Shown piece by piece: positions 1 to 7,973 of a DNA stretch of 64,000 nt. The translations under genes and the position numbers were made by a program. The notes beneath the pieces were generated by a model that was not told where the DNA came from, ran no database searches, and saw only the letters and a program-made list of their open reading frames with translations. Origin of the DNA: Robbsia andropogonis (lineage in GTDB: Bacteria; Pseudomonadota; Gammaproteobacteria; Burkholderiales; Burkholderiaceae); the NCBI RefSeq assembly GCF_000970345.1, contig NZ_LAQU01000004.1:124001-188000 (forward strand), read 5' to 3'. Numbering within the stretch: the first letter of the stretch is position 1; every line of letters starts with the position of its first letter.

Positions 1-523
1 GTTCACCGAGCAAGAGTTTGCACGCCGTCTCGATATTTGGCCCGCCTTTGGTATTCATTCGTTCCTGCTCGCGTTTGATGCACGGGACCAACTCGTTGGC
101 TGCGTTGCCCCCTGGGATGCAGCCGCGATCAAGCAAATCGTGCTTGAGCAACTGCCGGCATCGCTGCGTGCGGTGCGTGCCGTGTTTAACAGCCTCTCCC
201 CGTTGTTGCGCAGACCAAGAATCCCGGCACCGGGAGCGCCATTGAGTGACGTGTACCTTACGCATTTGCAGGTGCGGGGGCGGGACCCCGCGATCTTCGC
301 GGCGTTGATCGACACTGCATGGTCACGCCTGCGCCATCGGCATTCGCTGATGCAGTTTTGCCTGTACGACGGCGATCCCCTTTGGAAGGCAATGGGTGGT
401 TACCGCTATGCCGGAACTCCAATGGATCTCTACACGTTGCCGACTGGAGACACCGACAGCAACATGCCCGCCTATATTCCAGCAGCCAATACAATTCCCG
501 GATTTGAAATCTATCTGGTGTGA
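1..523 (+). CDS. GNAT-like acyltransferase, C-terminal part (5' end outside window)
   Basis: An open frame enters from the left edge (first full codon at base 2) and runs to a TGA at 521-523, giving about 173 residues. The segment has alternating hydrophobic strands (SFLLAFDARDQLVGCVAPWD, then a long helix, then a strand reading VYLTHLQVRG) and a C-terminal YRYAGTPMDLY stretch, which resembles the second half of a GNAT-type N-acyltransferase fold. The acetyl-CoA-binding motif is not clearly visible, so the substrate and even the family are tentative. The gene overlaps the convergent hydrolase by 13 bases and may belong to the same accessory cassette. Confidence 0.45.
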   Translation, partial: FTEQEFARRLDIWPAFGIHSFLLAFDARDQLVGCVAPWDAAAIKQIVLEQLPASLRAVRAVFNSLSPLLRRPRIPAPGAPLSDVYLTHLQVRGRDPAIFAALIDTAWSRLRHRHSLMQFCLYDGDPLWKAMGGYRYAGTPMDLYTLPTGDTDSNMPAYIPAANTIPGFEIYLV

Positions 524-1584
524 AGTCCCTGGCTCTGGCCAAGCGTAATGTGGAGCAAGTCGGCAAGCGCTAGCCAGAAACGGCCGGCGTCAAAACCAAG
601 CCCCCCGATCACGGGCTGACCATGGTCGAGGCGCGGTAGACAAATTTGTGGATAGCCCGGCAACGTTTGATGTTCGAGATAGAACTGTCCGTCGTGTGCA
701 CAGCCGGGCCTTAAGGCATTTAGCTGCGCATGATGCGAATCGAAGTGCGTGGCCGCCGTGATTGACCAACTGACTGCATGCACGAGATGGAGATCTTCGG
801 GAATCGCGGCCAACATCGCCCCGACGCGCGGATCACGCTGACTGCTGATATCCCGCGTGCCATCTCCTACCCAACGTGAATTCAACAGGCGATGCGCCAG
901 ACGATCCGGCTCGAACATCACAAGACTGGATCGTCCAGCGGAATAACCGAAGATCCTATCAACAATCGCAGACGGCCCTATGGGCGGCTGTACCAGCGCA
1001 ATGCCTTTGCAACGCGCCCTTAACATCGGATCGCCAGATAGCGCGGCCAGCGCATCGATCCCCCCCTTGCTGTGCGTGAGCGCGACAAAATCGCCCTTTG
1101 CAGGCAGGCGCGCGCGCAAAAAAGCGGCTATATGCGTGCCCTGCTCAAAAACGTTGCGCGCCGAGCTGACCGGGGCTGTCAACACACGATAACCGGCCGC
1201 TTGTAAGGTTCGGCGTGCCGCGCGATGACAGCCTGGCAACCATTCGGAATACAGTCCCGCTATCAGCACAATGGTAGTGGTGGCGGGCAACCGCACCGTT
1301 TTGCTTACCCAGCTTTCAATGAAACGGGACGTCAGGTCCAGGCCGATAGCCGGGCGAAAGAATGGCGTTGTTGGATAGAAAGTCCGCCAGTCGTCAAACC
1401 CGTCGGGTAACCAAGCAGCTCGTTTCAACGCGTCGAATCCACTTGGGCGAGATGGACCGCGCTGGACCGGCTCTGGCGAAGCAGCTGCGCACGTCCGAGC
1501 AGCCAGATCAGGGATCGGGTTGGCGCGCTTCTCAATCGGTCCGGCATCTGTTGTATTCTCCAGGATGATACAACGCAATTTCAA
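511..1584 (-). CDS. alpha/beta-hydrolase fold protein with atypical nucleophile elbow
   Basis: About 357 residues. A hydrophobic strand (TTIVLIAGLYSEWL) precedes the helical region, then ALTHSKGGIDALAAL supplies the nucleophile elbow; it reads T-H-S-K-G rather than the usual G-x-S-x-G. A late LPRLDHGQPV segment could carry the catalytic His. The architecture fits a lipase/esterase-like hydrolase or type II thioesterase. The extreme start is a TTG at 1584-1582, only three bases from the divergent desaturase ATG, and no ATG follows for a long way, so the real start is uncertain. Its placement in a cassette with an acyl-adenylating enzyme and desaturases suggests hydrolytic release or editing of an acyl intermediate; this is inference. 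Confidence 0.6.
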   Translation of the reverse strand: MKLRCIILENTTDAGPIEKRANPIPDLAARTCAAASPEPVQRGPSRPSGFDALKRAAWLPDGFDDWRTFYPTTPFFRPAIGLDLTSRFIESWVSKTVRLPATTTIVLIAGLYSEWLPGCHRAARRTLQAAGYRVLTAPVSSARNVFEQGTHIAAFLRARLPAKGDFVALTHSKGGIDALAALSGDPMLRARCKGIALVQPPIGPSAIVDRIFGYSAGRSSLVMFEPDRLAHRLLNSRWVGDGTRDISSQRDPRVGAMLAAIPEDLHLVHAVSWSITAATHFDSHHAQLNALRPGCAHDGQFYLEHQTLPGYPQICLPRLDHGQPVIGGLGFDAGRFWLALADLLHITLGQSQGLHTR

Positions 1585-1587
1585 ATC

Positions 1588-2526
1588 ATGAGCCTACCGC
1601 CCCCTGCAGCTAACGCTGCACAACTCCAGCGCCACGACAGGGTGAACCTGCTGATCGTAGGGCTGCAGACCTGCGCGTGGGCCGGCACGCTGACCTGGCT
1701 TTCCCGCACCGACGCAGGGCCGATCAAGTGGCTCTTGCTGGTGCCGTTCTGCCTGATGATGCAGGGCGTGTTCTCGATGATGCATGAGTGTTTCCACGGT
1801 TCGGCGCATCAGCGACCCACGGTGAATTATACGATGATGCTTTGGGCGTCGACGATGTTCGGCGCGGCCGCGACGCTGATCCACGTGAACCATCTAGGCC
1901 ATCATGTCCGTAATCGCACCAATGCTGAACGTGCCGATTTCGCGCTGTGCGAAGAGTCGTTGGCTCGCAAGCGCATCGAGTACTACCTCGCCATTCTCGG
2001 CGGTATCTGGATTAGTGCATGCGTCGGAAGTATCGTGCTTTCATTGCTGCCAACGTCGGTAACGGAGCGCTGGTCGACGCACGGTAGCGATAACACGTAT
2101 GCCATCGCGTTTGGCGATTTCAGCGCGGCCGATTTCCGGCGCGTCCGTGCCGAAACGCTAGGCATCGTCATCATCTGGCTCGTGCTGGGCTGTCTACTCG
2201 GGTGGTCGCCAATCGTCGTACTGATCAGCTATGCCGCGTTTGCGTTTTCGTGGTCGTCGATGCAATGGATCTATCATATGCGTACGCCACTTGATGTGGT
2301 CGAAGGCACCTACAATCTACGCGCTCCTCGGCTCGTTCGATTGCTGCTACTCAATTTCAACTATAACCTTACGCATCACCGGCATCCGGCGTTACGCTGG
2401 CAGCAGTTGCATCTTGCGTCGGATCCTGGCGAAACAAGGCCTATTTGGTACAGTTGGCTCAGCATTTTTCTCCCGCCCCGCCGACTGCCCGACGATCTTT
2501 CGCAACTCGACAAGACCTACTTCTAA
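1588..2526 (+). CDS. membrane fatty-acid-desaturase-family oxygenase (first copy)
   Basis: 312 residues with the three histidine boxes of the membrane di-iron desaturase/hydroxylase family: HECFH at 66-70, a HVNHLGHH cluster at 99-106 and HHRH at 263-266. Hydrophobic segments near residues 20-65, 85-100, 130-155 and 190-225 place it in the cytoplasmic membrane. Such enzymes use O2 and electrons from a ferredoxin or cytochrome to insert a double bond or hydroxyl. The TAA stop overlaps the ATG of the GH3 gene (TAATG), so the two are translationally coupled. No strong Shine-Dalgarno precedes the ATG at 1588. The substrate is unknown; one described homologue class acts on amino-acid-derived toxins (RtxC in rhizobitoxine synthesis), so lipid is not the only possibility. 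Confidence 0.8.
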   Translation: MSLPPPAANAAQLQRHDRVNLLIVGLQTCAWAGTLTWLSRTDAGPIKWLLLVPFCLMMQGVFSMMHECFHGSAHQRPTVNYTMMLWASTMFGAAATLIHVNHLGHHVRNRTNAERADFALCEESLARKRIEYYLAILGGIWISACVGSIVLSLLPTSVTERWSTHGSDNTYAIAFGDFSAADFRRVRAETLGIVIIWLVLGCLLGWSPIVVLISYAAFAFSWSSMQWIYHMRTPLDVVEGTYNLRAPRLVRLLLLNFNYNLTHHRHPALRWQQLHLASDPGETRPIWYSWLSIFLPPRRLPDDLSQLDKTYF

Positions 2527-4127
2527 TGGACACCAGGAACTTTGCGCCAAGTGATGCATGGGTCAAATTCATCAGCACGGCACAACCCGAGGTTGATCAA
2601 TGGGAAGCCACTCTCGATATGCCGGAGCCCGCGCAGACGCGCAGGCTCGCGCAATTACTCGAAGCCGGGTGCGACACCGCATTCGGGCGGCAGCACGGGT
2701 TCGCGGAGATCGAGTCTGCCGAGCAGTATCGCGAACACGTACCGATTCGGGATACCGCAGCATTCCTGCCGTGGCTTGAGCGCGCGGCGCTGGATCCAGA
2801 ACCAGTGCTGACGAGCGATCGGCCTATGTTCTTTGAGCGCACGAGCGGCAGCACCGCGCACAACAAACTCATTCCCTATACGCCCGCGTTCTTACGTGAA
2901 TTGCAGAGGGCAATGATCGTTTGGCTGGCAGGCATGGCTCGCGAGCATCCGGGCATCACGACCGGCCGCGCGTACTGGTCCATGTCGCCGGCGTTGCAAG
3001 CGCCAGGCAGCACACCAAACGGCATTGCAATAGGCTCCGCCAGTGACCTCGACTATTTGGGCACCAGCAGCGCTGCGGCGCTGGCAGCCACGCTCCTTGT
3101 GCCGCCGCTTGAAAGCGCCCCCGTAGCTTGGCGGCGACAGACGCTGCGCGCGCTGGTAGCTGACGAGACGCTCGCGATGCTCAGCGTCTGGAGCCCGACA
3201 TTCCTGACGAGCCTTCTGCGGCCACTGTTTTCGCCGAGCGAGCCCGACAGCATGCGTGACCTCGCATGGATCGAGGAGAACCTGCCGGCAGCCCGTGCAG
3301 CGGCGTTGCGCAAGGCCGCTGCCAGCGGCCGGTGCGACGCGCTGTGGCCGCGCCTTGCTGCTGTCAGTAGCTGGATGGATGGGCCTAGCCGCGTCTATGC
3401 CGAGTCGTTACGCACGCGGTTCCCTGCGGCGGTGCAATGGCTACCCAAAGGGTTGTTTGCCACCGAAGGCATCGTTAGCATTCCGTATGGGGAAGGCGCA
3501 GGATGCCCCTTGGCTATCAACAGTCACTACCTTGAATTTGTGTTCGATGATGGCCGTGTCTCAGATGTCTCCGGCCTAGCCCTTGGGGACGAGGCATCCG
3601 TGCTGCTCACGACAGGCGGTGGCCTCTATCGTTATGCAATTGGTGATCGCATACGCGTGACGCGATTCGCAGGGCGCACGCCGTGCATTACGTTTGTGGG
3701 CCGTGCGGGCGCGAGTTGCGACCTGGTAGGCGAGAAGCTCGATGAGCGCATGGTAGAGGAGGCGCTAGGCCCCGCGTTTGCGATCGGCGCAAGCGCGTGT
3801 CTTGTTCCTGATGCAAAAGCGGATGTCCCGCATTACGTCACGTTGCTGGCAGGCATAACGCCAGAACGTGCGGAAACGTTGCGCGACGCCATTGAAGCGA
3901 GGCTCAACCATGTTTTTCATTATGCGCACGCACGCCGGATGGGGCAGTTAGGCCCGCTGCGCGTGCGTGGATTATCCGACTCCGCTACAGGACTTGGGGA
4001 CTTACTGCAGTATGCGGCAGAGCGGTCCGGCCTGCGTGCTGGGGACGTCAAGCCGCGCTTGCTCATAACGCGACCGCCGATGGCCGAACTTGTTCTTAGC
4101 ATGAGTCAACGGTGGCCGGATGATTAA
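2526..4127 (+). CDS. GH3-superfamily acyl-adenylating enzyme (acyl acid-amide synthetase type)
   Basis: 533 residues from the ATG overlapping the upstream stop; the frame is open further upstream but that lies inside the desaturase. Family signatures: the nucleotide-binding motif FERTSGSTAHNKLIPYT at about 103-119, a FATEGIVSIP segment corresponding to the substrate/adenylate motif, and YRYAIGDRIRV matching the Y-R-x-x-x-G-D motif. GH3 enzymes activate a carboxylate as the acyl-AMP and usually transfer it to an amine such as an amino acid. In plants they conjugate auxin and jasmonate; bacterial members are scattered and mostly uncharacterised. Coupling to a desaturase and proximity to a Rieske oxygenase suggest amide formation on a specialised carboxylic acid. 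Confidence 0.85.
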   Translation: MDTRNFAPSDAWVKFISTAQPEVDQWEATLDMPEPAQTRRLAQLLEAGCDTAFGRQHGFAEIESAEQYREHVPIRDTAAFLPWLERAALDPEPVLTSDRPMFFERTSGSTAHNKLIPYTPAFLRELQRAMIVWLAGMAREHPGITTGRAYWSMSPALQAPGSTPNGIAIGSASDLDYLGTSSAAALAATLLVPPLESAPVAWRRQTLRALVADETLAMLSVWSPTFLTSLLRPLFSPSEPDSMRDLAWIEENLPAARAAALRKAAASGRCDALWPRLAAVSSWMDGPSRVYAESLRTRFPAAVQWLPKGLFATEGIVSIPYGEGAGCPLAINSHYLEFVFDDGRVSDVSGLALGDEASVLLTTGGGLYRYAIGDRIRVTRFAGRTPCITFVGRAGASCDLVGEKLDERMVEEALGPAFAIGASACLVPDAKADVPHYVTLLAGITPERAETLRDAIEARLNHVFHYAHARRMGQLGPLRVRGLSDSATGLGDLLQYAAERSGLRAGDVKPRLLITRPPMAELVLSMSQRWPDD

Positions 4128-4230
4128 GCGAACGATCTCCATTACCGCTGATGCGCTTTAGTCGGAAGGCGTCAATGCACGCTGCGAAGCCTCCAGTACC
4201 TGCGCTCACGAGCCAGAAGAAAACGCGAGA

Positions 4231-5289
4231 ATGCAGACCGATGGTCTGCACGAACAATGGTTTGTCGCCTGCGCTGTAAAGGAACTGCACCGCGACAAGC
4301 CACTGCGCGCAAAAGTGCTTGGTATCGGCATCGTCGTTTTCCGTGAGCACGAAGGAAACGTGGTTGCCCTGATTGATCAGTGCGTTCATCGAGGCACGCG
4401 TCTGTCCGCTGGCAAGATCGATGATGGCCAGCTCGTCTGCCCTTACCATGGCTGGCGCTACAGCGGTACAGGACAAGTGGTTCAGGTACCCAGCATAGAT
4501 GGTACGCGGCCACTTCTGACACCGCGCAACCACCCGTTCCGGCAACGCGCGCTACCTGTACAAGTACTTGACGATCTGGTTTGGGTTTATCTCGGCGAAG
4601 ACGACCCGGCCGCAAGAACGATATTTAGGATGCCGTTGCGCGATGAGGCTCCGTGGCAATCGTATTACATGATCAACATTTTCGATGGCGACATCGGCAT
4701 GCTTGCGCAGAATTTCATGGACGTGCCGCACACTGTCTTCGTGCATCACGGCATCTTCCGCAGCAGCCGCGGAAAGCCAATGGACACCACCGTAACGACG
4801 CGCCCGGATAGCGTGCTCGTCACCTATCACGACGGAGATGATCGGATTGGCTTCGGTCTCGACTGGTTGATCAATCCCGACCGCTTGCCGCTTTCGCATA
4901 CTGACTGCTTCATCGCGCCAAACGTCACGCACTGCGAGTACCGGTGGGGCGAACGTTCCGGATTATTGATCGTCAGCCAAATCACGCCGATCGATGCGCG
5001 CCGTTCGCGCGTCTACACCTATATCGCTTATCGCTTCAGGCTGCCGCGCTGGTTGCTGCGCGCGTTGCGCCCATTATTGCACCTCTATACTCGCCTCGTC
5101 ATTCTGCAGGACGTGCGAATCATTCGGGCGCACCGCGAAGGGCTCGACAATGCGCCCGATATGCGGCAGCACAGTGTGCAAGCGGATATTGTGCACTTAT
5201 CGATCGACAGATTGCTCAATGCGGTCAAGCGCGGTGAACTCCTGCCCGACAAGCATTGCGGGGAGAAGCCAATGCGCTTCGAACTATAG
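4231..5289 (+). CDS. Rieske non-haem iron oxygenase, alpha-subunit type
   Basis: 352 residues. The Rieske [2Fe-2S] motif is C51-x-H53 and C70-x2-H73 (CVHRG and CPYHGW). The mononuclear iron site lies in QNFMDVPHTVFVHH (160-173), giving D164, H167 and H172. The length and single-subunit look fit the group of Rieske oxygenases that do demethylation, desaturation or hydroxylation in secondary metabolism and sterol-like degradation, rather than classic ring-hydroxylating dioxygenases with a beta subunit; no beta subunit, ferredoxin or reductase lies nearby. It follows GH3 after about 100 bases and is convergent with the second desaturase (20-base gap). A purine-rich stretch before 4231 (agaagaaaacgcgaga) may serve as ribosome-binding site. 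Confidence 0.85.
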   Translation: MQTDGLHEQWFVACAVKELHRDKPLRAKVLGIGIVVFREHEGNVVALIDQCVHRGTRLSAGKIDDGQLVCPYHGWRYSGTGQVVQVPSIDGTRPLLTPRNHPFRQRALPVQVLDDLVWVYLGEDDPAARTIFRMPLRDEAPWQSYYMINIFDGDIGMLAQNFMDVPHTVFVHHGIFRSSRGKPMDTTVTTRPDSVLVTYHDGDDRIGFGLDWLINPDRLPLSHTDCFIAPNVTHCEYRWGERSGLLIVSQITPIDARRSRVYTYIAYRFRLPRWLLRALRPLLHLYTRLVILQDVRIIRAHREGLDNAPDMRQHSVQADIVHLSIDRLLNAVKRGELLPDKHCGEKPMRFEL

Positions 5290-5310
5290 TAAAAAGCGTA
5301 TCGCGACATG

Positions 5311-6246
5311 TCAGCGAGGTGCTTCCGCCGTTTCAGCGGAAGCCCGCGCAAGCAGATGGCGATGTACGGCAGGCAGATACTCTAATGCAAGCGACGGATA
5401 CGCGTGGTGGACCTGATGGAAGCCAATATTGCGTGGGTACAACACAAGCTTGCCGAACATTCCTAGCGTGAGCGTGCGTGTCATGCGCCATATCGTTTCG
5501 GGCGAGCGATGAGTGATCGTCTCGTGTTCATGTTCAAGTAGCACGCGATTCGCATTCATGATGCCACCTAGTATCCACGATAAGCCGTAGTAATTGAAAA
5601 ACGGCAGATCCCAGTGTACGACTGCTGTTATTGCGAGCAGATAAGCTATGCAATGCGGCATATCGCGTTTCGCACAGGAGAGTACTTCTGGATGCTGACG
5701 CAGGTTGTCACGGGAACGGTCCTGCATGAAGTAGCGTGCGTAGATAGGCCGATAAGCCGGAAAAATCAAAGCAAATGGAGAAGTGATCGCGCGCAATGGC
5801 CACCAGATGGGCAGTAGTGCTCCGCGCAACATCATCACACGTCGAATGGAGCCACCGCGCTCGGCGAGTGGGTGCAAATAGGGATCTTCCGGTGTGCCGA
5901 CCGCGCGATGGTGGCGCAGGTGGTGATAGCGCATTGCCGCGATCGACGAGCCGATCGACCAGCCGGCCAACACGTCGACAAGCGCAAGTGGTAGCGTCAT
6001 GCGGCGTATCGGGAGATGGCAGGCATCATGCAAAATCACCCCTAGCGCTTGCAGCCTTCCGGCAATCAGCACGATGCCAATTATACGAACCAACAGATTT
6101 GACGTAGCCGCCATCGTCAGCCAGCAGACGAGAATGCAAAGCCAGTCGACACAGGCATAACGCACCAGCCTCCATGGCCGGGCGCCACGAATGAATGGCA
6201 GCATTCGTGTAAGTTCGGCAAGTGGCGGGAGAGCGTTATTGCGCAT
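5311..6246 (-). CDS. membrane fatty-acid-desaturase-family oxygenase (second copy)
   Basis: 311 residues with HDACH at 73-77, HHLRHH at 108-113 and FHQVHH near 276-281, the canonical membrane desaturase/hydroxylase histidine boxes. Hydrophobic segments occur around residues 30-70, 85-105, 140-165 and 200-230. It is only distantly similar to the desaturase at 1588-2526: the spacing and wording of the boxes differ, so it is not a recent duplicate. It is transcribed toward the Rieske gene. Two different desaturases, a Rieske oxygenase and an acyl-activating enzyme in 5 kb argue for successive oxidations of one acyl chain or amino-acid-derived substrate. No promoter is obvious in the gap upstream. 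Confidence 0.8.
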   Translation of the reverse strand: MRNNALPPLAELTRMLPFIRGARPWRLVRYACVDWLCILVCWLTMAATSNLLVRIIGIVLIAGRLQALGVILHDACHLPIRRMTLPLALVDVLAGWSIGSSIAAMRYHHLRHHRAVGTPEDPYLHPLAERGGSIRRVMMLRGALLPIWWPLRAITSPFALIFPAYRPIYARYFMQDRSRDNLRQHPEVLSCAKRDMPHCIAYLLAITAVVHWDLPFFNYYGLSWILGGIMNANRVLLEHEHETITHRSPETIWRMTRTLTLGMFGKLVLYPRNIGFHQVHHAYPSLALEYLPAVHRHLLARASAETAEAPR

Positions 6247-6508
6247 TGTAAAACAGTCAGGTTAGTCGACACGGCATTGTACCGGTAGAAAAACGATCGG
6301 TTAAGCTTGCGGTATTCCCTCTTCTCCCGACCGTGGTTCCCGCCGCCCGCCGAGAATGTCATCGGCCTCTTGGTACTGGTATTTCCACTTTTTGCCCGGC
6401 TTTCGCGAAAAAGACCCTTCTCACATGCCCTGGGCGAATCGACCAATACCTAGTGATATAGTATTCTCTTAACTAAGCGTTCGAACCCCACCAGACAACA
6501 AGAGCGAC

Positions 6509-6979
6509 ATGGCCGGCTTTCTAATGATTCTTCGTGTCTTGGGTAGACGCTTTTTTGCCATGTCACTCCTCGCTTCATCCCTGTCACCCGTAAATGCCTT
6601 GGCATTTACGGTCTGTTTGAGCGGCTCGTATAAGACAACCGAGTTTCGTTGGGTTGGCGGTGGTTGGTTTGCCAACTCAGACGCGGCATTGTCTAAATGT
6701 GAGCAAGCGACGGAAGCGTTAAGCAAGTCGGAATGCAAAAGTGCGAGTCCATTCAGGAGCGCTGAATTTTTCCGGCCTGATGGGACCCAAATCATTGGGC
6801 AAGCGCGTAGCGATTCGATTCAGGACTATTGCAAAGGCGCTCTGGGAGGGGGGGAGGGCAAAGAATATTATTGGTATATCAGCCAATCCCTTACCAACGC
6901 ATGCATGAATAAAAAAGGATTTGCCTGGAAAGAAGTTGCCGTGAAAAAGTGCAAGCCATGGCTTAATATCATGCAGTGA
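6509..6979 (+). CDS. secreted Cys-containing protein of unknown function
   Basis: 156 residues beginning with a hydrophobic signal-like segment (about residues 5-30, ending near PVNALA), so the mature protein is probably exported. The remainder is polar, rich in Ser, Lys and Trp, and holds six Cys (FTVC, SKCEQ, SECKS, DYCKG, NACMN, VKKCKP), an even number that could form three disulphides in the periplasm or outside the cell. I do not recognise the family. It stands alone between the desaturase and proC, on the strand opposite both. A second ATG twelve bases downstream is an alternative start. Local base composition is lower in GC than its neighbours, consistent with acquired DNA. Confidence 0.55.
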   Translation: MAGFLMILRVLGRRFFAMSLLASSLSPVNALAFTVCLSGSYKTTEFRWVGGGWFANSDAALSKCEQATEALSKSECKSASPFRSAEFFRPDGTQIIGQARSDSIQDYCKGALGGGEGKEYYWYISQSLTNACMNKKGFAWKEVAVKKCKPWLNIMQ

Positions 6980-7131
6980 GATGCTGTCGATTCGACAGTT
7001 TCTGAGTATGCATCAACCACGCGTCTATCAGGCTAGGCACCTAGCCCTTACGACTGCAATTTATTCATTCATCTCCGCAAAAGTCGGTCAATCCAGATAA
7101 GTTGGAAAACGACCGACAACGCCCTGCAACC

Positions 7132-7950
7132 CTACCTCCCACGCATTTCCACCGAGCGCGCATGCGCCGCCGCCAATGCCGACTTGACGGTCTCGAAGCA
7201 ATTGCCTGCATCCAGCGCGGCGATTGCGGCAGCGGTTGTTCCGCCCTTCGAGGTCACGTTCTGGCGCAATTGCGCCAGGTCCAACGGCGACTGCCTTGCC
7301 ATCTCCGCCGCGCCGACGAAGGTCGCGCGAACCATCTGATGCGCGGCCTCTGGTGGCAACCCTAGTTCGATTGCCTGCTGCTGCATCGCTTCCATGAAAT
7401 AGAACACATACGCCGGGCCGCTTCCGGACAAGGCCGTCACGGCATCCAACGCTTCTTCATTGTCGAACCAGACGACCTCACCGGCCGCTTCCAGGACGAA
7501 CTGCGCCGCGTCACGGCTGGTGCCCGGCACACCCTCCGGCACATACCCCCCCGTCATCCCCTTGCCAATCAGCGCGGGCGTATTTGGCATGACGCGAATC
7601 AAATTCGTATAGCGGCCACCCAGCCATTGCTGCAACGATGCCACCGTCACACCTGCGGCAATACTCAGCACGAGCGCATGCTGCAACAAGCCCCCCAATT
7701 CACCGGCCACCCCTTCGAGCACTTGCGGCTTCACCGCCAACACGATCACATCGGCGGCGCTGACTGCCTGACGCGCCGCGTCATCCGCCAGCGATTCGCT
7801 GACCGGCGTACCGAAATCGGATCTGGTCCGTGCGCGCGCTTCCTCGTTACGATCGACGACGTGGATTGCGCTCGCCGGATGGCCTTGCTTGAGCAAGCCG
7901 CCGATCATCGCGCTGGCCATGTTTCCGCCGCCGATAAAAACGATATTCAT
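7132..7950 (-). CDS. proC: pyrroline-5-carboxylate reductase
   Basis: 272 residues. The N-terminus MNIVFIGGGNMASAMIGGLL is the Rossmann dinucleotide-binding motif of P5C reductase, and the C-terminal half carries the family signature around ALSGSGPAYVFYFMEAM, followed by the dimerisation helix ending in NVTSKGGTTAAAIAAL. It reduces 1-pyrroline-5-carboxylate to proline with NAD(P)H in the cytoplasm. The ATG at 7950 is preferred over an in-frame ATG nine codons upstream because it starts the beta strand directly and has AGGAAAG just upstream. It lies 23 bases after the FAD-dependent amino-acid dehydrogenase on the same strand, so both are probably one transcript concerned with proline or related imino/amino acids. 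Confidence 0.95.
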   Translation of the reverse strand: MNIVFIGGGNMASAMIGGLLKQGHPASAIHVVDRNEEARARTRSDFGTPVSESLADDAARQAVSAADVIVLAVKPQVLEGVAGELGGLLQHALVLSIAAGVTVASLQQWLGGRYTNLIRVMPNTPALIGKGMTGGYVPEGVPGTSRDAAQFVLEAAGEVVWFDNEEALDAVTALSGSGPAYVFYFMEAMQQQAIELGLPPEAAHQMVRATFVGAAEMARQSPLDLAQLRQNVTSKGGTTAAAIAALDAGNCFETVKSALAAAHARSVEMRGR

Positions 7951-7973
7951 GCTGTCTTTCCTGTTTCGAGAAA

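Noticed and set aside
6470-6495. TTCGAACCCC near a tRNA T-loop pattern
   Set aside because: No matching acceptor stem, anticodon arm or D-arm upstream.
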